NCBI RefSeq assembly: GCF_003651245.1
Contig: NZ_RAPE01000002.1
Location: 620,001-684,000 of the forward strand
DNA: 64,000 nt
From: Roseovarius spongiae
GTDB taxonomy: Bacteria; Pseudomonadota; Alphaproteobacteria; Rhodobacterales; Rhodobacteraceae
Direction of reading: 5' to 3'
The position numbers and the translations under genes were made by a program. Position 1 is the first letter of the stretch. The number at the start of each line of letters is the position of its first letter. The notes below the pieces were generated by a model that was not told the origin of the DNA, did not search any database, and saw nothing but the letters and a program-made list of their open reading frames with translations. Shown here in pieces: positions 43,390 to 52,395 of the stretch.

Positions 43390-44616
43390 TTGGATTACAC
43401 GGCACAACTGGATTCGGCGCTGGAGCGGCTTCACACCGAGGGCCGCTACCGCACCTTCATCGACATCGAGCGGCGGCAGGGCCGCTTTCCGCAGGCCACG
43501 TGGCGGCGCCCCGACGGGACCGAGCGGCCGGTCACGGTCTGGTGCGGGAATGACTATCTCGGCATGGGCCAGCATCCCGAGGTGCTCGACGCGATGCGCG
43601 ACGCGCTTGACGCGAGCGGCGCCGGGTCAGGGGGGACGCGCAACATCTCGGGCACGACGTTCCATCACCGCCGGCTCGAGGCGGAGCTGGCGGATCTGCA
43701 CGGCAAGGAGGGCGCGCTGCTGTTCACCAGCGCCTACATCGCCAACGACTCGACGTTAAGCACGCTCGTCAAGCTGTTGCCGGGGTTGATTATTTATTCC
43801 GACGCCCTGAATCATGCCAGCATGATCGAAGGAATCCGCCGCGGCGGCGGGGAGAAGCGGATCTTCCGCCATAACGACGTGGCTCATCTGCGCGAGTTGC
43901 TGGAGGCGGACGACCCCGCCGCGCCCAAGCTCATCGCCTTCGAGAGCGTCTATTCGATGGACGGCGATTTCGGCCCGATCGAGGAGGTCTGCGATCTCGC
44001 CGACGAATTCGGCGCGCTCACCTATCTTGACGAAGTGCACGGCGTCGGCCTTTACGGGCCGCGCGGCGGAGGCGTCGCCGAGGCGCGCGGGCTGATGGCC
44101 CGGCTCGACATCATCAACGGGACGCTGGCCAAGGGGTTCGGCGTGATGGGCGGCTACATTGCTGCATCCATGAAAATGTGCGACGCGATAAGGTCTTACG
44201 CGCCGGGCTTCATCTTCACGACCTCGCTCTCGCCGGTGATCGCCGCCGGCGCCGCGGCCAGCGTCGCGCATCTCAAGCGCGACCCCGGCGGGCTGCGCCC
44301 GGCGCACCAGGCCTGCGCGCGCCGGCTCAAGGCGCGGCTGGGCGCGCTGGGGCTGCCGCTCATCGAGCATGGCAGCCATATCGTGCCGGTGATGGTGGGG
44401 GATCCGGTTCATACGCGGCGGATCAGCGACATGTTGCTCGAAGAGCATGGCATCTATGTGCAGCCGATCAACTTTCCGACCGTCCCGCGGGGCACGGAAC
44501 GGCTGCGATTCACCCCCTCGCCGGTGCACGGCACGGCCGAGATGGACGCCCTCGTGAGCGCGCTGGACACGCTTTGGGCGCATTGTGCGCTGAATCGTGC
44601 CGAAATCAGGGCGTAA
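43390..44616 (+). CDS. hemA: 5-Aminolevulinate synthase
   Basis: PLP enzyme of the C4 (Shemin) pathway, condensing glycine and succinyl-CoA into 5-aminolevulinate, the first tetrapyrrole precursor. The 408-residue length is typical of alphaproteobacterial enzymes. The PLP lysine is K248 in [11 protein letters not shown], and the [12 protein letters not shown] and [12 protein letters not shown] blocks are present. The start is a TTG at 43390 with AAAGGGGG upstream, giving the family N-terminus ([13 protein letters not shown]). An ATG further upstream would add 22 unrelated residues. A perfect FNR box lies upstream, so oxygen control is likely. Confidence 0.95.
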   Translation: MDYTAQLDSALERLHTEGRYRTFIDIERRQGRFPQATWRRPDGTERPVTVWCGNDYLGMGQHPEVLDAMRDALDASGAGSGGTRNISGTTFHHRRLEAELADLHGKEGALLFTSAYIANDSTLSTLVKLLPGLIIYSDALNHASMIEGIRRGGGEKRIFRHNDVAHLRELLEADDPAAPKLIAFESVYSMDGDFGPIEEVCDLADEFGALTYLDEVHGVGLYGPRGGGVAEARGLMARLDIINGTLAKGFGVMGGYIAASMKMCDAIRSYAPGFIFTTSLSPVIAAGAAASVAHLKRDPGGLRPAHQACARRLKARLGALGLPLIEHGSHIVPVMVGDPVHTRRISDMLLEEHGIYVQPINFPTVPRGTERLRFTPSPVHGTAEMDALVSALDTLWAHCALNRAEIRA

Positions 44617-44728
44617 GGCTTGGCAGGTGTAATGAAAATTGCGATGTGCTATCCTGATGTAAACAAAAAGGGCAGAGTCCGAATCAAGTCAACGGACACA
44701 GGCTTGCAAAGCTCGAGGGGCAGGTTGC

Positions 44729-45994
44729 ATGATTTTGCGGCGATTTTCGCGCAAGGATGAGATCACCGAAGAAGAGCCCCGGGGCTTTGACAGTTTCGAA
44801 CTTCGTCTTGGCGACATGATGCGCGGAGAGCGCGCGACGATGGGCAAATCGCTGCTCGACGTCGAACGCGAGCTGCGGATCAAGGCCAGCTATGTCGCCG
44901 CCATCGAGAACGCCGATCCCGACGCCTTCGACACCCCCGGTTTCATTCCCGGATACGTGCGGTCCTACGCGCGTTACCTCGGCATGGACCCGGATCGCGC
45001 CTTTGCTGGCTTCTGCGCCGAAAGCGGATTTTCGACCGCGCATGGCATGTCCGCCGCCGCATCCTCGGTCCGCAAGCCGGACGAGCCGATCGTCGGGATG
45101 AAGCCCAAGCGCGGCGACGATTCGCTGACGTCGCCCAACACCCCCTTCATTCCCGCCACCGAAAGCCTGTTCTCGCGGATCGAGCCGGGCGCGGTCGGAT
45201 CCGTCACCGTGCTGCTCGCGCTGATCGCCGCCATCGGCTATGGCGGCTGGGCTGTGCTGAACGAGGTGCAGCGCGTTCAGGTCGCCCCGGTCGAGAACAC
45301 GCCCGACGTGCTGGCCGATCTCGACCCGCTGCAATCGGTCAAGCAAGGGCAGCCGGAAAATTCCGGGCAGGCTGCATCGTCCGACATGGCGGGCAATTTC
45401 GGCGCCTCCACCGACGACACGCTCGACCGGCTCTACCGTCCCGAGGCGCTGGACGTGCCGGTGATGGTGGCGCGGGACGCGCCGATCTCGACCCTGGACC
45501 CAAGCCAGGTCGGCACGCTCAGCGCCCCGGTTCGCGAACTGGCGGAGCAAACTCCGGTCCTGTCGGGGATCGACGGCGCGCTGGCCGCGGCGCTGGGCGC
45601 GGGCCCGGTCGATCCGCCGCAACTCGCGGAAACCACGCCGCAGGTCGTGGCGCCGCCTTCGCCCGGCGTGCAGATGGTCGCCGTCCGCCCGGCCTGGGTG
45701 CGGGTGCGCGCCGCCGATGGCTCGGTCATCTTCGAGGGCATCATGAACGCCGGCGACAGTTATGACGTGCCGGCGACCGAGGCGCCGCCGACGCTGCGGG
45801 TCGGAGAATCCGGCGCGATCTATTTCCGCGTCAACGGCGAGCATTACGGCCCTGCCGGGCCACGCGGCGCGGTGACCGCCAACCTCGCCCTGGCCGCCGA
45901 CAGCCTGTCGGCGGCGCTGGAGGTGGCGGATCTGACGCAGGATTCGGATCTGTCGCGCTACGTCGCGGAGCTTCGGGCGCAGGATCTGCAGTAA
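44729..45994 (+). CDS. RodZ-like helix-turn-helix membrane protein
   Basis: A 421-residue protein with a cytoplasmic N-terminal XRE-type helix-turn-helix (about residues 20-100, with [25 protein letters not shown]). This is followed by a linker, one transmembrane helix (about residues 155-180, [17 protein letters not shown]) and a periplasmic C-terminal RodZ-type beta domain (about residues 325-390, with [15 protein letters not shown]). It is the architecture of RodZ, which links MreB to the cell wall. It sits between hemA and ispG, an arrangement also seen in other alphaproteobacteria. No mreB is in the window. Confidence 0.87.
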   Translation: MILRRFSRKDEITEEEPRGFDSFELRLGDMMRGERATMGKSLLDVERELRIKASYVAAIENADPDAFDTPGFIPGYVRSYARYLGMDPDRAFAGFCAESGFSTAHGMSAAASSVRKPDEPIVGMKPKRGDDSLTSPNTPFIPATESLFSRIEPGAVGSVTVLLALIAAIGYGGWAVLNEVQRVQVAPVENTPDVLADLDPLQSVKQGQPENSGQAASSDMAGNFGASTDDTLDRLYRPEALDVPVMVARDAPISTLDPSQVGTLSAPVRELAEQTPVLSGIDGALAAALGAGPVDPPQLAETTPQVVAPPSPGVQMVAVRPAWVRVRAADGSVIFEGIMNAGDSYDVPATEAPPTLRVGESGAIYFRVNGEHYGPAGPRGAVTANLALAADSLSAALEVADLTQDSDLSRYVAELRAQDLQ

Positions 45995-46080
45995 CTTCCC
46001 GGTCCGCGGCGATTGCAGCCCGGTCGATGCCCTCCTATCTTGGCCCCGACTCACCCACGCTTTCGCGAGGACCCGCGCCC

Positions 46081-47214
46081 ATGTCGCTCAACCCCATCCG
46101 CCCCTGGCGCAACATTCACCGCCGCGAGAGCCGGCAGATCCATGTCGGCAGCGTCCCGGTGGGCGGCGGCGCGCCGATCAGCGTGCAGACCATGACCAAC
46201 ACGGCGACTACCGATGTCGCCGCCACCGTCGCGCAAATCCAGGCGGCGGCCGAGGCGGGGGCGGATATCGTGCGCGTGTCGGTCCCGGACGCTGCGTCCT
46301 CCAAGGCGCTGAAGGAGATCGTGGCCGAATCGCCGGTGCCGCTCGTGGCGGACATCCATTTCCACTACAAGCGCGGGATCGAGGCCGCCGAGGCGGGCGC
46401 CGCCTGCCTGCGCATCAACCCGGGCAATATCGGCGCGCCCGAGCGCGTGCGCGAGGTGATCGCGGCGGCGCGGGATCATGGCTGCTCGATCCGGATCGGG
46501 GTCAATGCCGGGTCGCTCGAAAAACATCTGCTTGAGAAATACGGCGAACCGTGTCCCGACGCGATGGTCGAGTCGGGGCTCGAACATATCCGCATCCTTC
46601 AGGATAACGACTTCCACGAATTCAAGATCAGCGTGAAGGCGTCGGACGTCTTCATGGCCGCCGCCGCCTACCAGCAACTGGCCGAGGCGACGGACGCGCC
46701 CATCCACCTTGGCATCACCGAGGCGGGGGGGCTCATCAGCGGCACGGTGAAATCCGCCATCGGCATGGGCAACCTGCTCTGGGCCGGCATCGGCGATACG
46801 ATCCGCGTGAGCCTGTCTGCCGACCCGGTGGAGGAGGTGAAGATGGGCTTCGAGATCCTCAAGTCGCTCGGCCTGCGCCATCGCGGGGTCAACATCATCT
46901 CATGCCCGTCCTGCGCGCGCCAGGGCTTCGACGTCATCAAGACGGTCGAGATCCTTGAAGAGCGGCTCGAGCATATCAAGACGCCGATGAGCCTGAGCAT
47001 CATCGGCTGCGTCGTGAACGGCCCCGGTGAGGCGCTGATGACCGACGTGGGCTTTACTGGCGGCGGCGCGGGGTCCGGTATGATCTATCTTGCCGGCAAG
47101 CAGAGCCACAAGATGAGCAACGAGGCGATGATCGACCATATCGTGGAACAGGTCGAAAAGCGCGCCGAGGCGATCGAGGCGGAATCAGCGGCGGCGGACA
47201 AGGCGGCGGAGTAG
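46081..47214 (+). CDS. ispG: 4-Hydroxy-3-methylbut-2-enyl diphosphate synthase (IspG/GcpE)
   Basis: Iron-sulfur enzyme of the MEP isoprenoid pathway, converting MEcPP to HMBPP. The 377-residue length is standard. Cluster cysteines are seen in [11 protein letters not shown] and [12 protein letters not shown], with the neighbouring glutamate expected to ligate the cluster. The N-terminal TIM-barrel half includes [14 protein letters not shown]. The start is the ATG at 46081 (GAGGACC upstream); an ATG at 46027 would add residues without family support. It ends one base from the convergent DsbA-like gene. Confidence 0.95.
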   Translation: MSLNPIRPWRNIHRRESRQIHVGSVPVGGGAPISVQTMTNTATTDVAATVAQIQAAAEAGADIVRVSVPDAASSKALKEIVAESPVPLVADIHFHYKRGIEAAEAGAACLRINPGNIGAPERVREVIAAARDHGCSIRIGVNAGSLEKHLLEKYGEPCPDAMVESGLEHIRILQDNDFHEFKISVKASDVFMAAAAYQQLAEATDAPIHLGITEAGGLISGTVKSAIGMGNLLWAGIGDTIRVSLSADPVEEVKMGFEILKSLGLRHRGVNIISCPSCARQGFDVIKTVEILEERLEHIKTPMSLSIIGCVVNGPGEALMTDVGFTGGGAGSGMIYLAGKQSHKMSNEAMIDHIVEQVEKRAEAIEAESAAADKAAE

Positions 47215-47215
47215 G

Positions 47216-47707
47216 TCACTCCGCGCCCAGGTATTTCCCGAGCACGATTGGCGGCATGTGCCCGCGCAACACCATGTCGGTTAGCACGTAGAACGGCGCG
47301 CCGTCGAGCTCGAGCGCCTCGGCCCAAGCACGGCCTTGCGCGTCGGCCATGTCGCGCAGGATGAAGGTTGCGCCGAAAGCCTCTGAAAATGCTTCCAGTT
47401 CCCTGATCGCATCCGCGCAGTCCGCACAATCGGACCCGACGAAAAGCGCGATGTCGCGCCCCGCAAGGATCTCTGGTGCGATCCGCCCGAGCAGGGAAAG
47501 ATCGTCGTCGATCTGCTGCCGATAGGCCGATTGCACCGGGTTGCGCTGCTCAAGCGCCCGCGCCACGATTTCGGGATGGGCGAGGAGCGCCGCGCGCACC
47601 TCGGCGCGGAAGGCTGCGCGCTCGGCATCGCTCAGCGCGGTGAAATCGGTGGCCGCCGCGGCAAGGGGCAGGGCCGCGATCAGCGTGGCCCCGGCAAGCG
47701 CGCGCAT
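47216..47707 (-). CDS. Short DsbA-like paralogue with CADC motif
   Basis: A 163-residue exported protein that resembles the next gene upstream in its N-terminal 40 mature residues (SDAERAAFRAEVRAALLAHPEI compared with TDAEREAFRAEVRAYLFDNPEV). It keeps a thioredoxin-type CxxC (C94 and C97, DCADC) and a cis-Pro segment GAPFYV. It has lost much of the helical insert between them, so it is about 85 residues shorter. The signal peptide is MRALAGATLIAALPLAAAA. It probably arose by tandem duplication and is coupled to it (TGATG). Redox activity is possible but not certain. Confidence 0.75.
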   Translation of the reverse strand: MRALAGATLIAALPLAAAATDFTALSDAERAAFRAEVRAALLAHPEIVARALEQRNPVQSAYRQQIDDDLSLLGRIAPEILAGRDIALFVGSDCADCADAIRELEAFSEAFGATFILRDMADAQGRAWAEALELDGAPFYVLTDMVLRGHMPPIVLGKYLGAE

Positions 47708-48453
47708 CAGCTGCGCTCTTCGGCCACGATCTGTTGCATGCCCTCAAGCGGGACGTAGCCCCGGATCATCTGGTCGCCCATCACGAAGGACGGCGTGCCC
47801 GAGATATCGAGCCGCGCCGCCAGCGCGCGGTTGGCGTCGATCACCGCCGTGACGTCGTCGCTGTCCATATGCGCCATGATCGCATCGGTATCGAGGCCGA
47901 AGGACTCGCCCAGGCGGCGCAGCGTCACGTCGCTGACATCCCCCTTCATGGTCATCAGCGCGTCATGCACCTGCTTGTAAGCCTCATCGCCCGCCACCTG
48001 CTGGGTCGCGATGGCGAAGCGCGACGCAAGCACAGAGGAGTCGCCGAGGATCGGCAGTTCCTTGACGATGAAGCGGATGTTGCCGTCGCTCTCAACCAAC
48101 TCGTTGACCTCGGGAAACGCCTTGTGACAGTAGCCGCAGCGATAATCGAAGAACTCCACGATGGTGATGTCGCCCTCGGGGTTGCCGCCGACGAATGAAT
48201 GGCCGTCATTGAACAGCGCGTCGGCATTTTCGGCCACGAGGTCCACGTCGTTGGCCGCCTGCAATTCCGCCTGCCGCTGTTCAAGCACGGCGACCGCCTC
48301 GTAGATCACCTCGGGGTTGTCGAAAAGGTAGGCCCGCACCTCGGCGCGGAAGGCCTCGCGCTCGGCGTCGGTCATCTGGGCAAGGTCGAGCGCGGCGGCG
48401 GGGCCGGCGACGGCGCAGGCGAGGGCGGCGGAGCAAAGCAGGGAACGGAGCAT
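47707..48453 (-). CDS. DsbA family thiol:disulfide interchange protein
   Basis: Periplasmic oxidoreductase of 248 residues with an N-terminal Sec signal peptide (to about residue 21) and a helical N-terminal region. A thioredoxin fold carries the active site CGYC (C106, C109), and a cis-Pro loop SGTPSFV follows near residue 215. The long N-terminal helical extension before the CxxC is typical of this alphaproteobacterial subgroup, as is a GNPEGDITIVEFFDY motif before the active site. The start at 48453 has a ribosome site nine bases upstream; an ATG at 48462 overlapping the upstream stop is the alternative. Confidence 0.87.
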   Translation of the reverse strand: MLRSLLCSAALACAVAGPAAALDLAQMTDAEREAFRAEVRAYLFDNPEVIYEAVAVLEQRQAELQAANDVDLVAENADALFNDGHSFVGGNPEGDITIVEFFDYRCGYCHKAFPEVNELVESDGNIRFIVKELPILGDSSVLASRFAIATQQVAGDEAYKQVHDALMTMKGDVSDVTLRRLGESFGLDTDAIMAHMDSDDVTAVIDANRALAARLDISGTPSFVMGDQMIRGYVPLEGMQQIVAEERS

Positions 48454-48458
48454 CAGGG

Positions 48459-49784
48459 TCATTTCCTTTTGGAGGCGCGTTTCGCGGCAGAAAGCACATC
48501 CTGCGCCCGTTGCCAACCGGCGGAGCCGCGCGGCAGCAGACCGGCGGCGCGTTGCGCATGAAGCCCGGCATCCTCGAGCCGCCCCGAAAGCGCGTAGCGT
48601 TCGGCTGTCACGAGCGACGCCATGCCATTATTGCCCGACTTCGCGTAAGCCACGGCAAGGTCGCGCATCACCCGACCGTCGCGCCCGTCGCGCGCGCGGG
48701 CCTTTTTCAACACGCCGAGCGCCTTTCCGGCCTGTCCCTGCGCCATCAGCGCGCGCCCGTAGGAGCCAAGGATCAGCGCATCGTTGGGCGCGGCGTTGAC
48801 CGCGCGGGCATAGGCGTTCGCGGCGGCGGCGAACTGGCGGTGCTCCATCAGGATCTGGCCGCGCAGTTCATGGTAGAACGGATCGTTCGGTCGCAGCGCG
48901 ATGGCGCGATCCATCGCCGCCAGCGCCTTGCGCAGGTTCGAGCGGCGGTGCCAGGCGATCGCCTCGCGCATGAGGCCCACGTCCTTGAAGCCAGACTCGC
49001 CCGCGCGGTTCAGCGTCCATTTCGGGTTGCGCTGAAACGCCGAGAGCTTGCCCTTGGCCCGGGCGAACCAGTACCGGTCCTTGACGCTCGGCTGCACCTT
49101 GCCGCCATGCGCGTCGGCGAGACGCTTGAGCGTGCGGTAACGGTCGGCCGAGAGCGGATGCGTGCGCGCGTAAGGATCCTGCCGCGCCGCCGAAAGCGTT
49201 TCCTGCCCGCGGAAGATGTCCATCACCTCGGCCGCGCCAGCCGGGTCGCGCCCCGCGCGCACCATGTAGTTGATCGCCGCGGCGTCGGCGCTGCTTTCCT
49301 CGGCGCGGGTATGCGCGAAGAGAAGCCGCATCGCGGTTCCCATCGACCCGGCGGCGATTCCCGCAGCGGCCTGCGCGTTGCCGCTCACCGCGCCCGCGGC
49401 TGCGGCCAGCGCCATGCCGAGTCCGGCGGCAGTGCGTGCGTTTCGGATGTTGATCGGACGACGCACGAGGTGGCCGTTGGCGATATGCGCGGCCTCGTGC
49501 GCGACGACCGATTGCAGCATCTGCGGCGTCTTCATCTTCAGCAGCAGTCCGGAGTGGATGAAGACGTTGTCGCGGTCCACCACGAAGGCGTTGAGGCTGC
49601 GGTCGTCGATCACCAGGATGCTCATCCGGTCGGGGTTGAGCCCGGCGGCGCGCAGCACCGGCGCGGAAAGCTGGCGCAGCGCGTGCTCGATATCCGGGTC
49701 GCGCAGCAGGGTGAGCGCGCTCGCCGGCTGCGCGAGCGTGACCGCGACGAGGCAGGCGAGGGCGAAAAGGCGGATGAGGGTCAT
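48459..49784 (-). CDS. M48 family zinc metalloprotease with TPR-like C-terminus (BepA-like)
   Basis: A 441-residue exported zinc protease. A signal peptide occupies residues 1-22 or so, the HExxH motif is HEAAH at 96-100 and the third zinc ligand is the Glu in RAEESSADAAAINYM. The C-terminal half has tetratricopeptide-like helices (AIALRPNDPFYHELRGQILM). This is the plan of BepA/YfgC, a periplasmic quality-control protease for outer-membrane proteins. Being first in an operon with two DsbA-like proteins fits a role in envelope protein folding and quality control. Confidence 0.9.
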   Translation of the reverse strand: MTLIRLFALACLVAVTLAQPASALTLLRDPDIEHALRQLSAPVLRAAGLNPDRMSILVIDDRSLNAFVVDRDNVFIHSGLLLKMKTPQMLQSVVAHEAAHIANGHLVRRPINIRNARTAAGLGMALAAAAGAVSGNAQAAAGIAAGSMGTAMRLLFAHTRAEESSADAAAINYMVRAGRDPAGAAEVMDIFRGQETLSAARQDPYARTHPLSADRYRTLKRLADAHGGKVQPSVKDRYWFARAKGKLSAFQRNPKWTLNRAGESGFKDVGLMREAIAWHRRSNLRKALAAMDRAIALRPNDPFYHELRGQILMEHRQFAAAANAYARAVNAAPNDALILGSYGRALMAQGQAGKALGVLKKARARDGRDGRVMRDLAVAYAKSGNNGMASLVTAERYALSGRLEDAGLHAQRAAGLLPRGSAGWQRAQDVLSAAKRASKRK

Positions 49785-49844
49785 TGACGGCCCGATGCTG
49801 AGGGGTGAAACGAGGGCTTGCCCACGCAGTCTAAGGACAAGATC

Positions 49845-50996
49845 ATGGATAACTCAAGACGTTCACAGGTCGATCCCTTCATCGTGATGGACGTGATGGA
49901 GGCCGCCCGCGCCGCCGAGGAGGCGGGCCGCCACATCATCCACATGGAGGTGGGCCAGCCCGGCACGCCTGCGCCGGCGGGCGCGCGCGCCGCGCTGGCG
50001 GACGCGATGGAACGGGACGCGATGGGCTATACCGTGGCGCTCGGCCTGCCGGCGCTGCGACGGCGCATCGCGCGGCTCTACGGCGAATGGTATGACGTCG
50101 ATCTCGATCCGGCGCGCGTGATCGTGACGCCGGGGTCGTCGGGCGCGTTCATCCTCGCCTTCACGGCGCTTTTCGACACCGGCGCGCGGGTCGGCGTGGG
50201 TGCGCCCGGCTATCCGTCCTATCGCCAGATCCTGCGCGCGCTCGACCTCGTGCCGGTGGACATCGAGACGGCGACGGAAAACCGCCTGCAACCCGTGCCG
50301 GCGGACCTGGGCGGGCTCGGCCTTGACGGGCTGATGGTGGCGAGCCCCGCCAACCCTTCCGGCACGATGCTGGACCGCGCCGCGCTCTCGGGCCTGATGG
50401 GGGCGTGTGCGGAGAGGGGGACGAAATTCATCAGCGACGAGATTTACCACGGCATCGAGTACGAGCGCCGCGCGGTGAGCGCGCTCGAGATCGGCGATGA
50501 CTGCTATGTGATCAATTCGTTCTCCAAGTATTTCTCGATGACCGGCTGGCGCGTCGGCTGGATGGTGGCGCCGCCGGATCACGTGCGGGTGATCGAACGG
50601 CTGGCGCAGAACCTCTTTATCTGTCCGCCTCACGCGAGCCAGGTCGCGGCGCTGGCGGCGATGGATTGCGAGGACGAGTTGCAGGCCAACATGGAGGTTT
50701 ACCGCGCCAACCGCGCGCTCATGCTCGACGGGCTGCCGCGTGCGGGCTTCGACCGGATCGCGCCGCCTGACGGTGCGTTTTATGTCTATGCAAATGTGGA
50801 GCATCTCACCGATGACAGCCGCGCGTTCGCCGCCGAGATCCTGCGCGAAGCGGGCGTCGCGGTCACGCCGGGGCTCGATTTCGATCCCGTCCGCGGCCAC
50901 GGCACGCTGCGGTTTTCCTACGCCCGCGCCACCGACGACATCAAGGAAGGGCTGGCGCGGCTCAAAACCTTCATGGAGGCGCGTGGCGCGGTGTAG
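49845..50996 (+). CDS. Pyridoxal phosphate-dependent aminotransferase (class I/II)
   Basis: A 383-residue fold I aminotransferase, aspartate/alanine type. The PLP lysine is in SFSKYFSMTGWRVGW (about residues 235), and the ASPANPSGTM and SDEIYHGIEY segments are typical. No specific substrate can be named. The ATG at 49845 has AAGGA upstream. It is divergent from the M48 protease gene and followed by the cell-wall amidase gene with 75 bases between. Confidence 0.9.
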   Translation: MDNSRRSQVDPFIVMDVMEAARAAEEAGRHIIHMEVGQPGTPAPAGARAALADAMERDAMGYTVALGLPALRRRIARLYGEWYDVDLDPARVIVTPGSSGAFILAFTALFDTGARVGVGAPGYPSYRQILRALDLVPVDIETATENRLQPVPADLGGLGLDGLMVASPANPSGTMLDRAALSGLMGACAERGTKFISDEIYHGIEYERRAVSALEIGDDCYVINSFSKYFSMTGWRVGWMVAPPDHVRVIERLAQNLFICPPHASQVAALAAMDCEDELQANMEVYRANRALMLDGLPRAGFDRIAPPDGAFYVYANVEHLTDDSRAFAAEILREAGVAVTPGLDFDPVRGHGTLRFSYARATDDIKEGLARLKTFMEARGAV

Positions 50997-51071
50997 TGTC
51001 CGCCGCCCGGGGATGCTATAGAAGGGACGACAAGCCCCGGCGCAACGGGGCGCAATCGGGCGGGCGTTCGA

Positions 51072-52289
51072 ATGATGAAACTGGGCTGGGCCATCGTGGC
51101 GGCCATCACCCTGGCCCTGCCGGCCAATGGCCAAGAGCTTGGCGGGCTGGCGCGGCTGGACGCGGATGCGAGCGCGATCACCGGCGTGCGCGACAAGGTG
51201 AAGATCGACCTGGCGCTGAGCCAGGGGGTGCCTTACCGCGTTTTCACGCTCGATGATCCGCCGCGGCTCGTCCTTGACTTCCGCGAGGTGAACTGGACGG
51301 ACGTGATCGCCGACCGGTTGAACGACGCCGCCAATGTCAGCGCGGTGCGCGTCGGCGGGTTCCGTCCCGGCTGGTCGCGGATGGTGGTGGACCTGAACGG
51401 GCCTTTCGCGCTTGAGACCTCCGCGCTCGACCTCGATCCGCAGGCTGGGTCGGCGCGCTTGCAGGTGACGCTCGGGCGGGTGAACGCGGCGGAATTCGCC
51501 GCGCGCTCGGGCGCGCCTGCCGCGCAGGGCTGGGATTTGCCGCCGGTTGATACGGCGAAGGAGCGCCCCGAACGCGATCCCGACGCGCCGCTGCTGATCG
51601 TGCTCGACCCCGGCCACGGCGGCATCGATCCGGGCGCCGAGGCCGGCCAGGTGGCCGAGAAGGACCTGATGCTGAGCTTCGCGCGCCAGCTCAAGGAGGC
51701 GCTGCTGCGCGCCGGCGGGGTCGAGGTAGTGCTGACGCGGGAGGATGACAGCTTTGTCTCGCTCGAACGGCGCGTCGCGATCGCTCACCGGCAGGGTGCG
51801 GACCTGTTCCTGTCGCTGCATGCGGATTCGCTGGATGAGGGGCGGGCGCGGGGGGCGACGGTCTATGCGCTCTCGCCGGATGCGTCCGACGCCGCCAGCG
51901 CCGCGCTGGCCGAGAGGCACGACCGCGCCGACATGCTGGCCGGCGTGGACCTGACCGGCGCCGACGACATCGTCGCCGACGTGCTGATGGACCTCGCCCG
52001 GATGGAGACCCAGCCGCGCGCCGAGCTGCTGGCGCGCTCGCTTGTGCGGGGGATCGAGGAGATGGGCCTGCCGCTCAACTCGCGTCCGCTGCGCGCGGCC
52101 AGTTTCTCGGTGCTGAAATCGCCCGACATCCCGTCGATCCTGCTGGAGCTGGGTTTCATCTCGGACGGGCGCGACCTCGATAACCTGGTGGACCCGGAGT
52201 GGCGCGACAGGATGGCCGCCGCGATCACCGACGCGATCCGCGCCTGGCTGATCGCCGACGCCGCCGCCGCCGAACTGGTGCGCCAGTGA
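51072..52289 (+). CDS. N-acetylmuramoyl-L-alanine amidase with AMIN domain (AmiC-like)
   Basis: Periplasmic zinc amidase that cleaves the amide between MurNAc and the peptide stem during cell separation. Order: signal peptide (residues 1-21), AMIN domain (about 30-140), linker, amidase_3 domain (about 175-400). Zinc ligands are visible in LDPGHGGIDPGAE (His), AEKDL (Glu), LSLHADS (His) and LLELGF (catalytic Glu). It is 106 bases upstream of the PBP1A gene, consistent with co-expression of synthesis and cleavage. Confidence 0.92.
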   Translation: MMKLGWAIVAAITLALPANGQELGGLARLDADASAITGVRDKVKIDLALSQGVPYRVFTLDDPPRLVLDFREVNWTDVIADRLNDAANVSAVRVGGFRPGWSRMVVDLNGPFALETSALDLDPQAGSARLQVTLGRVNAAEFAARSGAPAAQGWDLPPVDTAKERPERDPDAPLLIVLDPGHGGIDPGAEAGQVAEKDLMLSFARQLKEALLRAGGVEVVLTREDDSFVSLERRVAIAHRQGADLFLSLHADSLDEGRARGATVYALSPDASDAASAALAERHDRADMLAGVDLTGADDIVADVLMDLARMETQPRAELLARSLVRGIEEMGLPLNSRPLRAASFSVLKSPDIPSILLELGFISDGRDLDNLVDPEWRDRMAAAITDAIRAWLIADAAAAELVRQ

Positions 52290-52395
52290 AGACGCGGACA
52301 TGCGCGGGAACCAGCCCAGATCCCGCGGTTTTGTGTTTTGACGCCGGGCATGGCGGTCCCTATATGGGCTGGCAGATGCGCGGATCGGGGACAAG

